5,651 bases of DNA from DASZZV01 sp035544835 (GTDB lineage: Bacteria > Acidobacteriota > Thermoanaerobaculia > Gp7-AA8), in contig DASZZV010000150.1 of NCBI GenBank assembly GCA_035544835.1, positions 1 to 5,651 on the forward strand. The letters are read 5' to 3'. Made by a program: the position numbers and the translations under genes. The notes under the pieces are model-generated. The model made no database searches. It was not told the origin of the DNA and worked only from the letters and a program-made list of their open reading frames with translations. Below, one piece after another: positions 5,570-5,651 of this stretch. The stretch's first letter is position 1. Each line of letters starts with the position of its first letter.

Positions 5570-5651
5570 TGTCATCCCGAGCCGCAGCGAGGGATCTGGG
5601 CGGGGGCCCTTCCATCGTGGTGCTCGCAAACATTTTCGATTGCCAAGGGTC
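5570..5651 (+). repeat. ATCCC-type repeat unit and truncated composite at the right end
   Basis: Unit read on the plus strand: TGTC, ATCCC (5574-5578), GA, GC, loop CGCA (5583-5586), GC, GA, GGGAT (5591-5595), then CTGGGCGGGGG ending at 5606. The 20-base arm 5587-5606 matches the left-end arm at 1-20 with one change and the complement of 81-100 exactly. CCCTT follows at once and AAGGG returns at 5645-5649, as in the left composite where CCTT and AAGGG precede the second arm. The window stops where that second arm would be expected. The whole stretch 5292-5651 has no gene that I can support. Confidence 0.7.

Overview
This window carries one tightly packed five-gene operon, read entirely on the minus strand. 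In transcription order it is murA - folP - cdaA - cdaR (YbbR) - glmM (5291 down to 254). It covers about 89% of the window. The two ends (1-253 and 5292-5651) hold no convincing gene and are made largely of short palindromic repeats of one extended family.

Gene logic: GlmM makes glucosamine-1-phosphate, which GlmU (not in the window) turns into UDP-GlcNAc. MurA then commits UDP-GlcNAc to peptidoglycan. CdaA makes the second messenger c-di-AMP, and CdaR is its membrane-anchored regulator. cdaA-cdaR-glmM is a widely conserved cluster in which CdaR and GlmM bind CdaA and tune it. FolP (dihydropteroate synthase) is the folate enzyme and commonly sits just upstream of cdaA in several phyla. Here murA is added at the front, so the entry and commitment steps of wall precursor synthesis share a transcript with the c-di-AMP module. 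folP/cdaA, cdaA/cdaR and cdaR/glmM each overlap by 3-4 bases, and murA/folP are 1 base apart with a GTG start, so translation is probably coupled along the whole chain.

Most notable in a protein: MurA has Asp at residue 117, where the fosfomycin-sensitive enzyme has the drug-modified Cys (Cys115 in E. coli). Intrinsic fosfomycin insensitivity of this enzyme is predicted.

Most notable in non-coding DNA: the repeats share the plan ATCCY-GA-(GC-loop-GC)-GA-RGGAT. The stem closing pair changes from C:G to T:A between copies, the GA/GA step is kept, and the loop varies. In one copy, just after glmM, the loop is exactly a short-loop G-quadruplex motif. Larger inverted-repeat composites of the family bracket the operon at both ends. 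A perfect 22-bp inverted repeat and overlapping small dyads lie upstream of murA.

Organism: a GC-rich bacterium. The MurA subtype, the folP-cdaA-cdaR-glmM order and the TGTCATCCYGAG...GGATCT repeats would fit Acidobacteriota or a related deep-branching diderm phylum, but this is an impression, not a placement. I see no CRISPR, tRNA, rRNA, IS element or defence system. The genes are core housekeeping; the less familiar material is in the flanking repeats.
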